From Branchipolynoe longqiensis (lineage: Eukaryota > Annelida > Polychaeta > Phyllodocida > Polynoidae), in NCBI GenBank assembly GCA_030323885.1, contig CM059198.1:12624462-12688461 (forward strand): a DNA stretch of 64,000 nt, written 5' to 3'. The notes below the pieces were generated by a model. The model was not told the DNA's origin. It saw nothing but the letters and a program-made list of their open reading frames with translations, and ran no database searches. Made by a program: the position numbers and the translations under genes. This document shows positions 45,212 through 55,010 of this stretch, piece by piece. The first letter of the stretch is position 1. Each line of letters starts with the position of its first letter.

Positions 45212-45295
45212 CTATTTATAGCCCGGTGTGTCGGGGCCGCGCGAGTAATCCGGTGCGGGAAGCTCTAAAAATAGTTGACGTTGTGCTAAAAATAG
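45212..45295. promoter_or_regulatory. Cluster of three perfect MEF2-type sites
   Basis: CTATTTATAG (45212-45221), CTAAAAATAG (45265-45274) and CTAAAAATAG (45286-45295) each fit the MEF2 consensus YTAWWWWTAR exactly. Start-to-start spacings are 53 and 21 bases, close to five and two helical turns. They lie in a GC-rich island (45181-45450) unlike the surroundings. A muscle-type enhancer or promoter is possible, but no adjacent gene is identified. The first site could also serve as a TATA-like element. Confidence 0.5.
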
Positions 45296-45744
45296 CCACG
45301 AGCTGTTCCGGGAGGTAACATCCCCAGCCCTCCACCCCGCCCCACCCCGCCCTGACCCCGCCCTCTCTTCGCACCCCCGCCGCCCTCCTGTACACTTCCC
45401 GCGCGTTCCTCCCGCCGCTGCCGGCCCATCAACGCCCCCCTGGATTGGGGTCGTGGACCAAAGGCCAGACTGCGTGGGTGTGGGTGATACATAGTCTGAT
45501 GGTTTTAAGTTTTTGTCTTTTTTTTAGATAAATATATTGTTGAGCATTATTATAACTTATAAGTTATAGTCTACCGTACTTTAGATTGAAGTAACTTCAA
45601 ATTAGAATGACTATGTTGGGAGACATTTGAAGTATATTGGTGTGCTTGTCAACACTCTGATCGCATAGACCTTCAGTAGTATCAGGTTGTATTACATTGA
45701 CGTAGTGTTCCATTCTATGCCCGCAATAAATGTTTAATGAGTGC

Positions 45745-45835
45745 ACGAGTATCTAAGTTCGGTATGTAGGATAAAATCTAAGTAAGTGTTTTGATTTTGA
45801 AAAGTTGACGTTTTTATCGGACTATGCAGGTCGGG
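45745..45835 (+). repeat. Dispersed ~90-bp repeat, copy 2
   Basis: Shares GTATCTAAGTTCGGTATGTA and TTATCGGACTATGCAG with the copy near 35.1 kb at roughly three-quarters identity by eye. The 45296-45744 and 45836-46119 flanks hold nothing I can name. Confidence 0.4.
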
Positions 45836-46119
45836 TTTGGGTTTGGCTTGGGTTGGAGCGGTTGGTGAGGGGCCTAGCGGAGGGAGGGGAATGTGGAAAG
45901 GTTGGGTGAGGGGAGTGGAGACTTGAAGAAAGAAACTGCTAAAAGACACATCCACATATATATAGGATCCTCCCACTACTATGTATTCCAAAGTCTACAT
46001 GCCCACCAGGTAGGACACCTGTAATACACCAGCTGAACCGAGCCCTGTTATTGATACTCACAGCAATGTGGTGAGACATGACGAAGATAATGTCGTCCCC
46101 CTTATGAAGTGATGAATGT

Positions 46120-46305
46120 GTTAGTTTTGTTATTTGTTGCAACAACTTCTGACAGCGTGCACTCATGTCAACGTTTTAGTGATGGCTCACTAGGAACCAG
46201 ATCGCAGTCACAATAACCTGATATTCCAATCAGTCATATTATCGTGATACTGAGCACATGATCCATGTCATATCCTTTTACTGCTAAGCGCCAGGCTAGG
46301 TCATC
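46120..46305 (-). mobile_element. SINE fragment, cut by a LINE tail
   Basis: Reverse SINE copy with GCGTGCACTCATGTCAACG, CAATCAGTCATATTATCG and AAGCGCCAGGCTAGGT. It stops abruptly at CATCATCATCATG, the simple tail of the LINE fragment that follows. Confidence 0.55.
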
Positions 46306-46680
46306 ATCATCATCATGCTGTCGGTCGCGATGCGACAAAGACTGCTTTTATTACTTGCCTGCCGCTCTCCATTTAGCTCTCTGCTGTGAGAGTGATGTCC
46401 ATGGGTTGGTCTTAATGTCTCTCAGCTTCAGGTTTCTCTTGATGGTATCCTTGAACTGGAGATGAGGGCACCCTCTCTTTCTGTAACCAGAAGACAGTTG
46501 AGAATAGAGGATCTGCTTTGGTAGCCTGTCTGATGACATTCTCATGAAGTGTCCAGTCCACCGGAGATTCTTTTTGATCAGAAGATCTTCCATAGAGGGC
46601 AGCCCCGTCTGTTTGAGTATTTCCTTATTTGTCACTTTGTCCTTCCAGGTTAGCCTCATGATTGAATGCAGATGTCACAT
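46306..46680 (-). pseudogene. LINE 3' fragment, minus strand
   Basis: A 102-codon frame encodes the C-terminal part of a non-LTR reverse transcriptase: LTWKDKVTNKEILKQTGLPS, then LRWTGHFMRMSSDRLPKQIL, FKDTIKRNLK and SQQRAKWRAA. Related to, but distinct from, the LINE pieces at 12.7 and 37.5 kb. It has a (ATG)n tail at its left end and is 5' truncated, so no catalytic domain remains. Confidence 0.8.
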
Positions 46681-46768
46681 CATGAAGGCATGCAGCTTTT
46701 TCACCTGTCGTCTGTAGGACATATACTGCGTCGCTGTCCTATGTATATATATATATATGTATATATAT

Positions 46769-46970
46769 AGAGAGTATAATTTATTATACGTATATAAAAG
46801 GGGCGGAGCTCTCACATGATTATCTATGATATTATTATTGTTATTCTTCTCTATTATTATCCAATCGCTGACTTGCCCGCATTTGCCCCGGTCCTGGCCT
46901 ACCCCAGTGCCACCACCGGGGGGTTCTTGGCACTACTTGCCCGGGCAGTCAGTCTCTCTCCTGCCTTTGA
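46769..46970 (+). repeat. Ngaro split repeat A1 (promoter)
   Basis: Starts AGAGAGTATAATTTATTATA and contains TATAAAAGGGGCGG with the TATA box at 46793-46800. Ends CTCCTGCCTTTGA. The 46971-47509 leader that follows has an open frame but no recognisable domain. Confidence 0.9.
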
Positions 46971-47509
46971 CAATTTTGTTGCTACCTGTTTGCTCTTGGA
47001 GACCGTTTCGTCGTCCCTGTCGTCCGCGATCCGGACGACCGTTCCTGTGCGTCGAATTTCGGGTCGATTGGACAACAAGGATCGATCGGCGCAGTTGCGA
47101 TTCACACGGAAGACGGTATCGTGCCTTAAATTAGATTCAACGGTCGGTTATCTCGGCCGTCGATCAACCTACAAGTCTGTCGATTATTCATACACAGGGG
47201 AGGGGACGTTAATGTGAGAACTAGCATTTGAATTCATAGGCTTTCCACGCATGCGGGTCGATACCAAATCGACAGAAACACAGGGTTGAACCCATTTAGC
47301 TAGCTACAGCTCTCAAACTCCGTATATATTCAGACAGTGTGTCGATAATATCGACTTGGACATAAGTGATCGATCGTACATACATTTTACGACGATCGAC
47401 TCAGAACCTTACTTCACGTTGGTTTCAAAATAACGGCTCCAAGGTCGCAGGGTGCGTGCTACAAGCTGAGCGCTAATCCGCTTGATCCGCTTAACTCTGG
47501 TCCGCTTTC

Positions 47510-48586
47510 ATGCCTGGCGGTCGCTATTGTTCAGAGTGTGGGACAAGCCACGACACTCATGACCAATGCCCTACATCTAAATCGATCGACACACCTGTAA
47601 TGAGGTCGGGGATGGCTACGCGCAGCAGTACAGCGCCGACAAAGAGCGCGAGATCGGTAGGTGGGATCGACGATATGGAGTCGACAGCTTCCAACTTCGC
47701 CGAGTTGTCGCTGGACGAACGTGAGTCGAGAGCTCGCGCGGAAATCGACAAACTTAAGGCCGAGATGCGTGTCACGGCCCTAGAGGACGAACTCAACGAT
47801 CTACGAGCCGAACAAGACAGAAGACGAACCAGACGTCGGACGACCGTTAAGGACGACAGCCGACACGACGTCGTACCGGCTGCGACGACCCGTGACGACG
47901 TGGACGACCGATTGCAAGCAGAGGACGATCGACGGACGACGGACGCAGCGCCTCTCCCGCCGAGTTGGACCCGAGGAACCGACCACGTCCACTCGACCCA
48001 CAGTCGATGGCGTCGACACTCATGAGGGTCGAGTAGGAGAAGAAGACGGTCGTCGAGGTCGAGTAGCGACGGGAGTTCATCACGACGACGACGCAGTAAG
48101 TGGTCATTGAAGAAGTATGGCATGGGGAAGGACGTCAGAAAAATGAACGCCCATGAACTTGTGAAGGCTTCATGCGACTGGTGCCTTGATATCACTTCTC
48201 TCACAAAATGGGACTATAGAGCCTTTATACAACACATCGGCTTCATCTCAACGAGGGCTCGTGAAGACCACTACATGGACGTGGCCCATGTCGACCACGT
48301 GCTTGCCATTCGTAAGCTCGGGGAAAGCATCGGGTTCTCAGCATTTTCTAAGGCTCACCAAGATGAGAGCATAGAACACTACGGCCCCCACAACATGAAG
48401 ACGAAGAGACAAGGCACTAACACATATAGTGCTCGCAGAAGATCGCCGGGCAACAACACGAAGCAGGCTTGTTACGCCTGGAATGGTGATGCGGGGTGCC
48501 TTAGAACTGACGATGAATGCCGCTTTGCGCACGCTTGTTCCAGATGTGGCGCTAAGTCGCACAAACGGGCAAAGTGTAAAGCTTGA
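47510..48586 (+). pseudogene. Ngaro gag, one TGA stop
   Basis: Starts at ATG (MPGGRYCSECGTSHDTHDQC), with a Cys/His cluster at the very N terminus. A coiled-coil segment (RARAEIDKLKAEMRV; LEDELNDLRAEQDRR) and a basic Ser/Arg region, probably for nucleic-acid binding, follow. The C terminus has a zinc finger CYAWNGDAGC...CRFAHACSRCG...HKRAKC of the C-x-AWN type found in gag of tyrosine-recombinase retroelements. A TGA at 48023-48025 interrupts the frame inside the Ser/Arg region; the frame is otherwise continuous over about 359 codons. The next ORF overlaps its 3' end. Confidence 0.8.
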
Positions 48587-50648
48587 CGTGGTCGGATATT
48601 CAACAGGGCTAGTCTCCAGACCACAAGAGGTCTCCCGGCATCAAGTCGGATCGGTTCCCGCTCCTTTCCTGTTAGAACAGTTCATTGGGAAGGAGAATCG
48701 AAAATCGACTTGGCGAGGGACTGCCAGAACGGCGATGACGAATTCAATTCGGAGGTCGTTATGGGGGGTAGCCACAATGTTCCAAGTTCCATGTTGAAGT
48801 TCCATTCACGATACCAGTAATGGCTTGCATTGGGAGCAGCCTGAGGGCGCCAGCAAGGCGGATCGGTTATTTGTAGAGCAGACCGCATCGGGCGGCCTGC
48901 TAGTATACATTAGCGAAAGCGAGGGGGCGCCACCTACGAGTTTTCAGGTATCTCGCAGCTGTGTAGACGGGAGCTGCTCATGTCGCCACTTGATCGCGGG
49001 CAAACCGAGCCAATTAAAGCCTCGCAGGTGGTTCGCTGAAATATGTCTTCGTGGCGATTGGGACCCAGATTGGGTTTACTTGATGATAGGGGTCACTTTT
49101 GGGTTCAGGGTGATCAACTCAGGTGTCGAGGTCAGCTATAGTCCAGACAAGACCAGGAGGAAGGCTAATTGGGAGCGTGAGATAATTAATAAAAAATTCC
49201 TCGAGGAGGAACGTGAGGGCCTAATTTCTAGGGTAGACGCCCCCCCTCTCTGCACGCACGAGGCCTTCGTAGTTCCTAAGGACGATGGCGGAGGCCGCGT
49301 TGTTATCGACTGCAGTTTGCCCTCAAGGGAATCCGTTAATAACTTCACTGATGAAGTCCGGACCAAATTTTCCTATAAAGGCCTCGATGACGTAACGGAG
49401 ATGCTGGAGAGGGGTGACTATATGGGGACGATAGACATTAAGGACGCCTATCGTGCAGTCCCTATTCACCCTGATGACCGCCAGCGTCAAGGCCTTCGCC
49501 ATGGTGGTTCTGGCGATGATAACCTCAATTACTTTCTTGACAATCGGTTAAGTATGGGCCTGTCATCGAGCCCCTTTATATTTACCAAGATATCGGACTT
49601 CATCGTGAGATGCGGGGTTCGCGAAGGCTTAGCCAGAGTCGTAAACTACCTTGATGACTTCTGTCTCGTCGGTGGGACTCGGTCGGAGGTCCAGGGCGCT
49701 CAGAGAACCCTCATCCATATCCTGAGAAGACTCGGGTTTTTTGTTAACTTCAAGAAGGTCAGTGGTGTCGAGACCAAGGTTAAATTCCTTGGCATATTTA
49801 TAGATTCTGTACGCCTCGAGCTTAGCCTTCCTCCCGATAAATTAGAGAGAACATTGGAGATACTCCGCAAACTACGCGGGCGCAAGAAGGCCAGTAGAAA
49901 GGAGCTTGAGCGGGTGGGGGGGCTGCTCGCTCACTGTGCCAAGGTCGTCCGGGGCGGGCGGACCTTCTCTAGGCGGATCTATGATCTCATGTCCAAACTT
50001 AAGCAACCGTTTCATAGAATGAGGCTAGGCAAGGGGGTTAGGGAAGACCTCGACTGGTGGTTGAACTTCGCCAGTAGCTTTAACGGGAAGGCCAAGATTC
50101 TAGGCAAATTTGCCCCAGTTATATCCATTTACAGCGACTCTTCCAAGTGGGGCTTCGGTGCCTTGCATGGCAGTGACTGGATTGTCGGCTCATACTCTGA
50201 CTTGACGGAGGACATCGTGGATGATTATGTCGGTCATCACCACGTCCGTCCTCCGGAGGATGTCTGGGCCGCCCACATCAACGTGCAGGAGATGTGGGCG
50301 GTCTACGCATCCTGCATCCGTTGGAGTGCGGGCTGGGGCAATAGCACTGTAATTTTTGTCACCGATAGCTCGGTGGTTCAGGCAGCTCTTAATACTGGCA
50401 GGTCTAGGAGTACCAAACTCATGCACTTCTTGCGCAGGATATTTTGGTTCTCTGTTAAATACAACTTTACCTTTAGTTCTGTTTATATACGTAGTGCTGT
50501 TAACGTAGTATGTGATGCCTTAAGTAGACTGGGTGACAATGATAGTGCCGCTAGAATCAGGAGTGTCGATGGTGCCAGAATGCTCTGTTGCAGCGACACC
50601 TTTGACCGATCGCTCGTCTCTTTCAGGGATGGCAGTCCTGAGAGTTGA
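48429..50648 (+). pseudogene. Ngaro reverse transcriptase and RNase H, one TGA stop
   Basis: The frame opens inside the gag 3' end and runs to a TGA at 48795-48797, then for 607 codons more to 50648. The main part shows RT blocks AFVVPKDDGGGRVVIDCS (~147-164 of the 607), GTIDIKDAYRAVPIHPDD (~201-218), LSMGLSSSPFIFTKI (~242-256) and NYLDDFCLVGG (~274-284). The RNase H starts SIYSDSSKWGFGAL (~434-447) and ends with NVVCDALSRLG. These forms are those of DIRS/Ngaro RTs, not Gypsy. Catalytic residues look intact. The recombinase frame begins before this one ends, overlapping by about 20 bases. Confidence 0.88.
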
Positions 50649-50853
50649 GCAGCAGCAGTACCAGCATCAGGCATACGCTCAGAACTCAACAATAGCGAGG
50701 GCCATGCAGATCAAGAAATATTTAGGATATGCTGAACTTTTCCATTCTTCCAGGTCTCCCATACCATGCTCCGAGGAGCAGGTGGCCCTATATGCCGCCT
50801 GGTTGGCGAGGGATCTCAAGTATGTATCAGTTGGGTTGGGGGGAGCAGCTTAG
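50629..50853 (+). pseudogene. Truncated tyrosine recombinase
   Basis: From the ATG at 50629 the product resembles the N-terminal core-binding part of a tyrosine recombinase: QAYAQNSTIARAMQIKKYLG, then CSEEQVALYAAWLARDLKYV. Similarity stops near 50826 and the frame ends in the unrelated GLGGAA. The catalytic domain with the Arg-His-Arg-Tyr set is wholly missing, apparently by a deletion that joined the N-terminal coding region to just ahead of B1. Confidence 0.7.
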
Positions 50854-50864
50854 GCGGCTCCTTG

Positions 50865-51277
50865 GCCTATATTTTGCTGCCCCTGACACAAATAAAGTCT
50901 CCTACCCATCACCTCCTCTTGTCTCTCTCCTTGCCGTAGACCAACTTTATAGAGAGTATAATTTATTATACGTATATAAAAGGGGCGGAGCTCTCACATG
51001 ATTATCTATGATATTATTATTGTTATTCTTCTCTATTATTATCCAATCGCTGACTTGCCCGCATTTGCCCCAGTCCTGGCCTACCCCAGCGCCACCACCG
51101 GGGGTTTCTTGGCACTACTTGCCCGGGCAGTCAGTCTCTCTCCTGCCTTTGAAAAAAAAAATTATTTATTTTTTTATCTTTTTTACCGGTAGCCTATATT
51201 TTGCTGCCCCTGACGCAAATAAAGTCTCCTACCCATCACCTCCTCTTGTCTCTCTCCTTGCCGTAGCCCAACTTTAT
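50865..51277 (+). repeat. Ngaro split repeats B1-A2-B2
   Basis: B1 50865-50950 (GCCTATATTTTGCTGCCCCT ... CCAACTTTAT), A2 50951-51152, a 39-bp T/A-rich linker, B2 51192-51277. The AATAAA signals are at 50891-50896 and 51218-51223; the second TATA box is at 50975-50982. B1 passes into A2 without a gap. Confidence 0.92.
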
Positions 51278-51289
51278 ATATATATATAT

Positions 51290-51410
51290 AGTATAGTTAT
51301 ATGAGTCTTACCTTGGTATAGATGATGGATAACTGTTGTTTTCCCGAGGTATAAGCCTCGGATAGACGTGGGCTAGGGAGAAGGAAGCACATCCGGGTCC
51401 AGCAATCTTT
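51290..51410 (-). repeat. DIRS 3' inverted terminal repeat
   Basis: Outer unique end 51290-51378 (AGTATAGTTATATGAGTCTT ...), inner shared core GGAGAAGGAAGCACATCC. Between this and the ICR lie about 110 bases without features. Confidence 0.85.
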
Positions 51411-51517
51411 ACCTACTTATTCAGGATAAAAATGACCTTTAAATAATAATAATGGATACTATGATTTCCCGTATTGGTACCATAACGGAATAGATGTGGC
51501 AGGTTGTGGTGGGCGGG

Positions 51518-51646
51518 CCCTAGCCCACGTCTATCCGAGGCTTATACCTCGGGAAAACAACAGTTATCCATCATCTATACCAAGGTAAGACTCGTATAAC
51601 TATACTATTTTACCTCGGTACTAAGCCGCTGGCTAGCCTCAGGCTA
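51518..51646 (-). repeat. DIRS internal complementary region
   Basis: Left half is the reverse complement of the element's left end. Right half (TTTTACCTCGGTACTAAGCC...) is the reverse complement of its right end near 56884-56926. In DIRS-1 such a region templates regeneration of the ends through a circular intermediate. Confidence 0.85.
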
Positions 51647-51769
51647 CGGAGACTTTTACGCAACTCATTTTTATCCTTAATTGACATCATCATCATTATA
51701 GACGATCAGTCATCACCTCTTATTATACCGACATAAATATATACTCTTAACTCTTTTCCGCACCTATTG

Positions 51770-52650
51770 TTAATCGGTGAGCAAACGTGTGTCAAGGCCC
51801 CTTGACTTCTCTAGTCGTCTGTTGTAATTTTTAGCAAATGATCTAGCTGTGTCCCAGCCTGCATGTGCCAGGAATCTGTTGATAGAGATTTCAAGTTCAA
51901 GCTGTTTTGCTTTCGAGACTATTGCTCCCTTGTCTAATGGGACGCATAGCATTGTGTAGTAACGCCTTCAAGCTTAACCAGTGTAATAGTCCATCTTGCG
52001 AGTGTTTCTCTCAAGATAGCCTTGTGTAGTTTAGAAACCCACACTAACAGTTGTCTTGAATCAATATACCTATATGGCAGACACCCAACAAAGTTGTCGG
52101 TCATTCAGGAAACTGTTTAAATGCACTGTGGATAATTGGTCCCCTGTGCGGTTTTGATTTTAATAATAAGTTTTATAAATCAAACGTCGCTCTCTTGTGA
52201 TCTATTCCTAAATCGTTCAGGGACAATGCTACCAAAGTTTGTCCCCTGTGTCCAGTAACTAACAGTGCAATCACGCTAGCTTAAAACCTAGCTGTTTTAA
52301 ATATCCAAAAGAATATTACCAGATCATTTCTTAAATAATTCGAATACCATTGACACAACCCAAAACCTATTATATTTTGGCTTTTGGGGATTCCTTTTTA
52401 AAACTGATCTCAAAACCAGTGAATAAGTTGGTGTTTACCAACTATCTGTACATCTCCTCGCGGAAGTATAACCGATAAACCGCATCTTGAAGCGTTAATC
52501 GGTCCCAACCTAAAGCTTTATCAAGAATCATTAGAAAATCTATTGTAGGCCCCATAGGTTTTTCTTTTATAAGTAAACCATGGCAACCCCAGTTTTTCAA
52601 ATAATTTGAATATAACTGAACTGTTCCTTTTCCTCCAGGCATGTGAAGTT
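51770..52650 (-). pseudogene. DIRS tyrosine recombinase, broken
   Basis: Three pieces in different frames. The N-terminal piece (52642-52442) has GTVQLYSNYLKNWGCHGLL and TIDFLMILDKALGW. The middle piece (about 52070-51960) has SKLHKAILRETLARW, the block around the first conserved Arg. The C-terminal piece (51952-51770) has ISINRFLAHAGWDTARSFAK, then NYNRRLEKSRG, where the Tyr nucleophile region is expected (family form SSxTFAKFYxKP). Many stops and frameshifts make it inactive. Confidence 0.7.
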
Positions 52651-52699
52651 AACCTCTGCTGAGTAGCTTTATCTAATTCAAACTGTTGTAAACATGTGT

Positions 52700-53700
52700 T
52701 CCGAAAAGGAATGCCAGAAGGGGTGTTGTTAACACCTCTCTGCGAAACATCAATGCTTAAAATTGTTCTCACTGCGTGTAGGAAAAGTATAGAGTCCTTG
52801 TCTCCTAAGGCTAACAACGACTGCATGTTGCAATCGGGGACTATCAAAGCCCTCCTTGCAACTCTGCCAATTAGGATGAATGTAATAAAATGTATTTTCC
52901 CAAATCAAGAGAAAACATTGACTTGCCAAAAAGTAGGCTCTGGATGCCATGAGTCCAATTTTATAATATGTTATTATTTCAGGATGCCAAATTTTATATG
53001 TGGCTTTCCCAATTCCAAATTAACTTTGTTCTTTTATTATATAGGTTGGACGTTGTCCCTCCCATGTTGCAAATGGAAGCCATTGCTGTAGTACTATCTG
53101 TCAACATTCTGACATAGCATCTGTGCATGCAGACTAAACTACATAACACTAAATACACTATTCTCAAGTCTAGACCATGAATATGATCCAAACTTCTTCA
53201 CGAAGGCATCGGCCTTCAAAAATCCCTTTAGTTCTATCTTATGCTAAATTCTTAGCTAGTTCCAGCAAACTTAACTTTGTAAATATTGTACATTAATCAT
53301 TTACTTTAACTGCGCATCCAAACAATTAATCATCAATATACGGGAACCTAAAATGTCCTTCCCGATCTATGAGCGAACAAATTTTTGTTTTAGGAGCTTA
53401 GTAAATAAGCGAGAATCATGAGCTAAACCAGTTGGTAAACAAGTAAATTCATATAGTTGTTCATTCCAAATAAACCTTATCAAAGTTTGGTCTGTTTCAT
53501 AAATTGGTTGGTAACTGCCTGTGAGCAGCTCAACTGTGACTGGGCCATAATAAATGACTCATCAATGTATAGAAACATCACATTTATTTTTACCTCTTGG
53601 AAAAAACTGTTTCTGTGGCCATGTGAGTTTGCCTTGCAACCTCTACTTGTTCTCTTTTGAGATTTAGCTGAGAGCATTTGCTCCAGCTTCCTGAGCCGCT
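52700..53700 (-). pseudogene. DIRS reverse transcriptase and RNase H, broken
   Basis: Minus-strand fragments include LYEFTCLPTGLAHDSRLFTK and a Tyr-Ile-Asp-Asp box (about 53330) of the RT, and RNase H words VRMLTDSTTAMASICNMGGT. The C-terminal end reads FITFILIGRVARRAL then IVPDCNMQSLLALGDKDS. A second, YIDESFIMAQSQ-like box lies upstream at about 53570, before the LYEFTCLP block, where it does not belong. Either part of the RT was duplicated or the region was rearranged. Confidence 0.7.
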
Positions 53701-54059
53701 TCTCTATCCCCGGATAGCCGGCGTCTGGCCTGCTTTCCTCCCCAAACCTTGAGTGTGCCAGGGAGGCTTAAACCATCACCTCTGGTGATGAGTAGTTATC
53801 ATCAGAAATGGGATCTTCGGGCTTACTGCCCTTCGTATCCAACAAAACCTTAACTCAAAGGTCTGTAACGATCAAAGAAAATTAGAGTTCTCAACCAACT
53901 GTTTGTGTGTTGTTGTGTTTCGTGCTGGAAAAATCTATAATCAAATCCAGACGGGTACTGTTTATAACAGTACAAACCCATGGCTAATAAAGGCCAAAGT
54001 ACCTCGCAGGTCCGAAAACCTGTAACCATCAACTGAAAGTTTGAGTGTGCCCAAACACC

Positions 54060-55010
54060 GGGATGTGGCTTCAGCCAACATCGCTCTCCGTTTCTAAGGG
54101 GCTACCAAATGTGATGTGGTTATAACCATAATCGCTCTCTGGTCGGTCACGGGCAGGTTACTGTGATGAGGCTTCAGCCTACCTCTCTCTTCGGTTTGGC
54201 CCTGGCGGTATCACGGGCTAGTTATTGTGATGAGGCTTCAGCCAACATCGCTCTCCATTTTGCCACAAGCGGTAAAAACGCAATACTGCCGCAGCCATCA
54301 CTGCTCACCATTAGGCAACAGGTGGCTTAACGTGATGTGGCCTCTGGCAACCTCGCTCTCCGTTCGGTCATGTGCGGCAATACTGGTGTTGGAGAACGTA
54401 TTCACACCATTCCAACACCGGCGTGTAACCTAAATGTAATGTCATAGGGTAATGGTATGGAAGCCAAAACCAACAGAGGTGTAGAACCCAGTATCTCTAT
54501 GAAGTAACCGAGGAAATCTAAACCTAACGTGGCTTCAGCCAACCTTGGTCTCCACTCGGGTATGGGCGCGTTAAACGTAATGTGGGTTTAAACCACGATG
54601 CTCTCCATTTGCCAACGAGCGTCATAACGTAATATGGCATCAGCCAACATGTCTCTGCGCTCGGCAACGGGCGGCTTAATGTTATGTGGCTTCAGCCATC
54701 ATCTCCCTTCGTTTGCGAATGGGTGACAAATATGATGTGGCTTCAGCCAACATCGCCTTCCGTGTAGTAACGGTGTTTAGCCAACATCGCCCTCGGTGTG
54801 GCCCTAAACTGGATGTGGCTTTAGGCAACCGCGCTCTCCGTTGTCTAACGGGTGGCCTAAACGGGATGTGGCTTCAGCCAACATCTCTCTCTGTGTTAAC
54901 GGGCTATCACGTAAAGTGGTTGTAACCATCGTCCCACTTGGTGACGGGCGGGCTACCGCGATGAGGCTTCAGCCAACATCGCTCACTTCCATGGCTTCCC
55001 AGTCCCGAAG
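54060..55010. repeat. ~60-bp degenerate tandem array inside the DIRS element
   Basis: About fifteen diverged units share GTGATGTGGCTTCAGCCAAC and ATCGCTCTCCGTT, with spacing near 60 bp. It lies where gag would be (5' of RT). The minus strand has no long frame through it, so it is either a minisatellite expanded in the element's 5' region or the wreck of a repetitive gag. Confidence 0.75.

Larger units (their letters stand above)
46769..51277 (+). mobile_element. Ngaro-type tyrosine-recombinase retrotransposon
   Basis: Split direct repeats A1 (46769-46970), B1 (50865-50950), A2 (50951-51152) and B2 (51192-51277) surround gag, RT-RNase H and the start of a tyrosine recombinase. The A copies are both 202 bp with about three differences, and the B copies are both 86 bp. 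Each A has a TATAAAAG box and each B an AATAAA. This is the diagnostic Ngaro arrangement. The recombinase is cut after roughly 66 residues, so the copy cannot move by itself. No target duplication is expected for this group, and none is seen. Confidence 0.92.
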
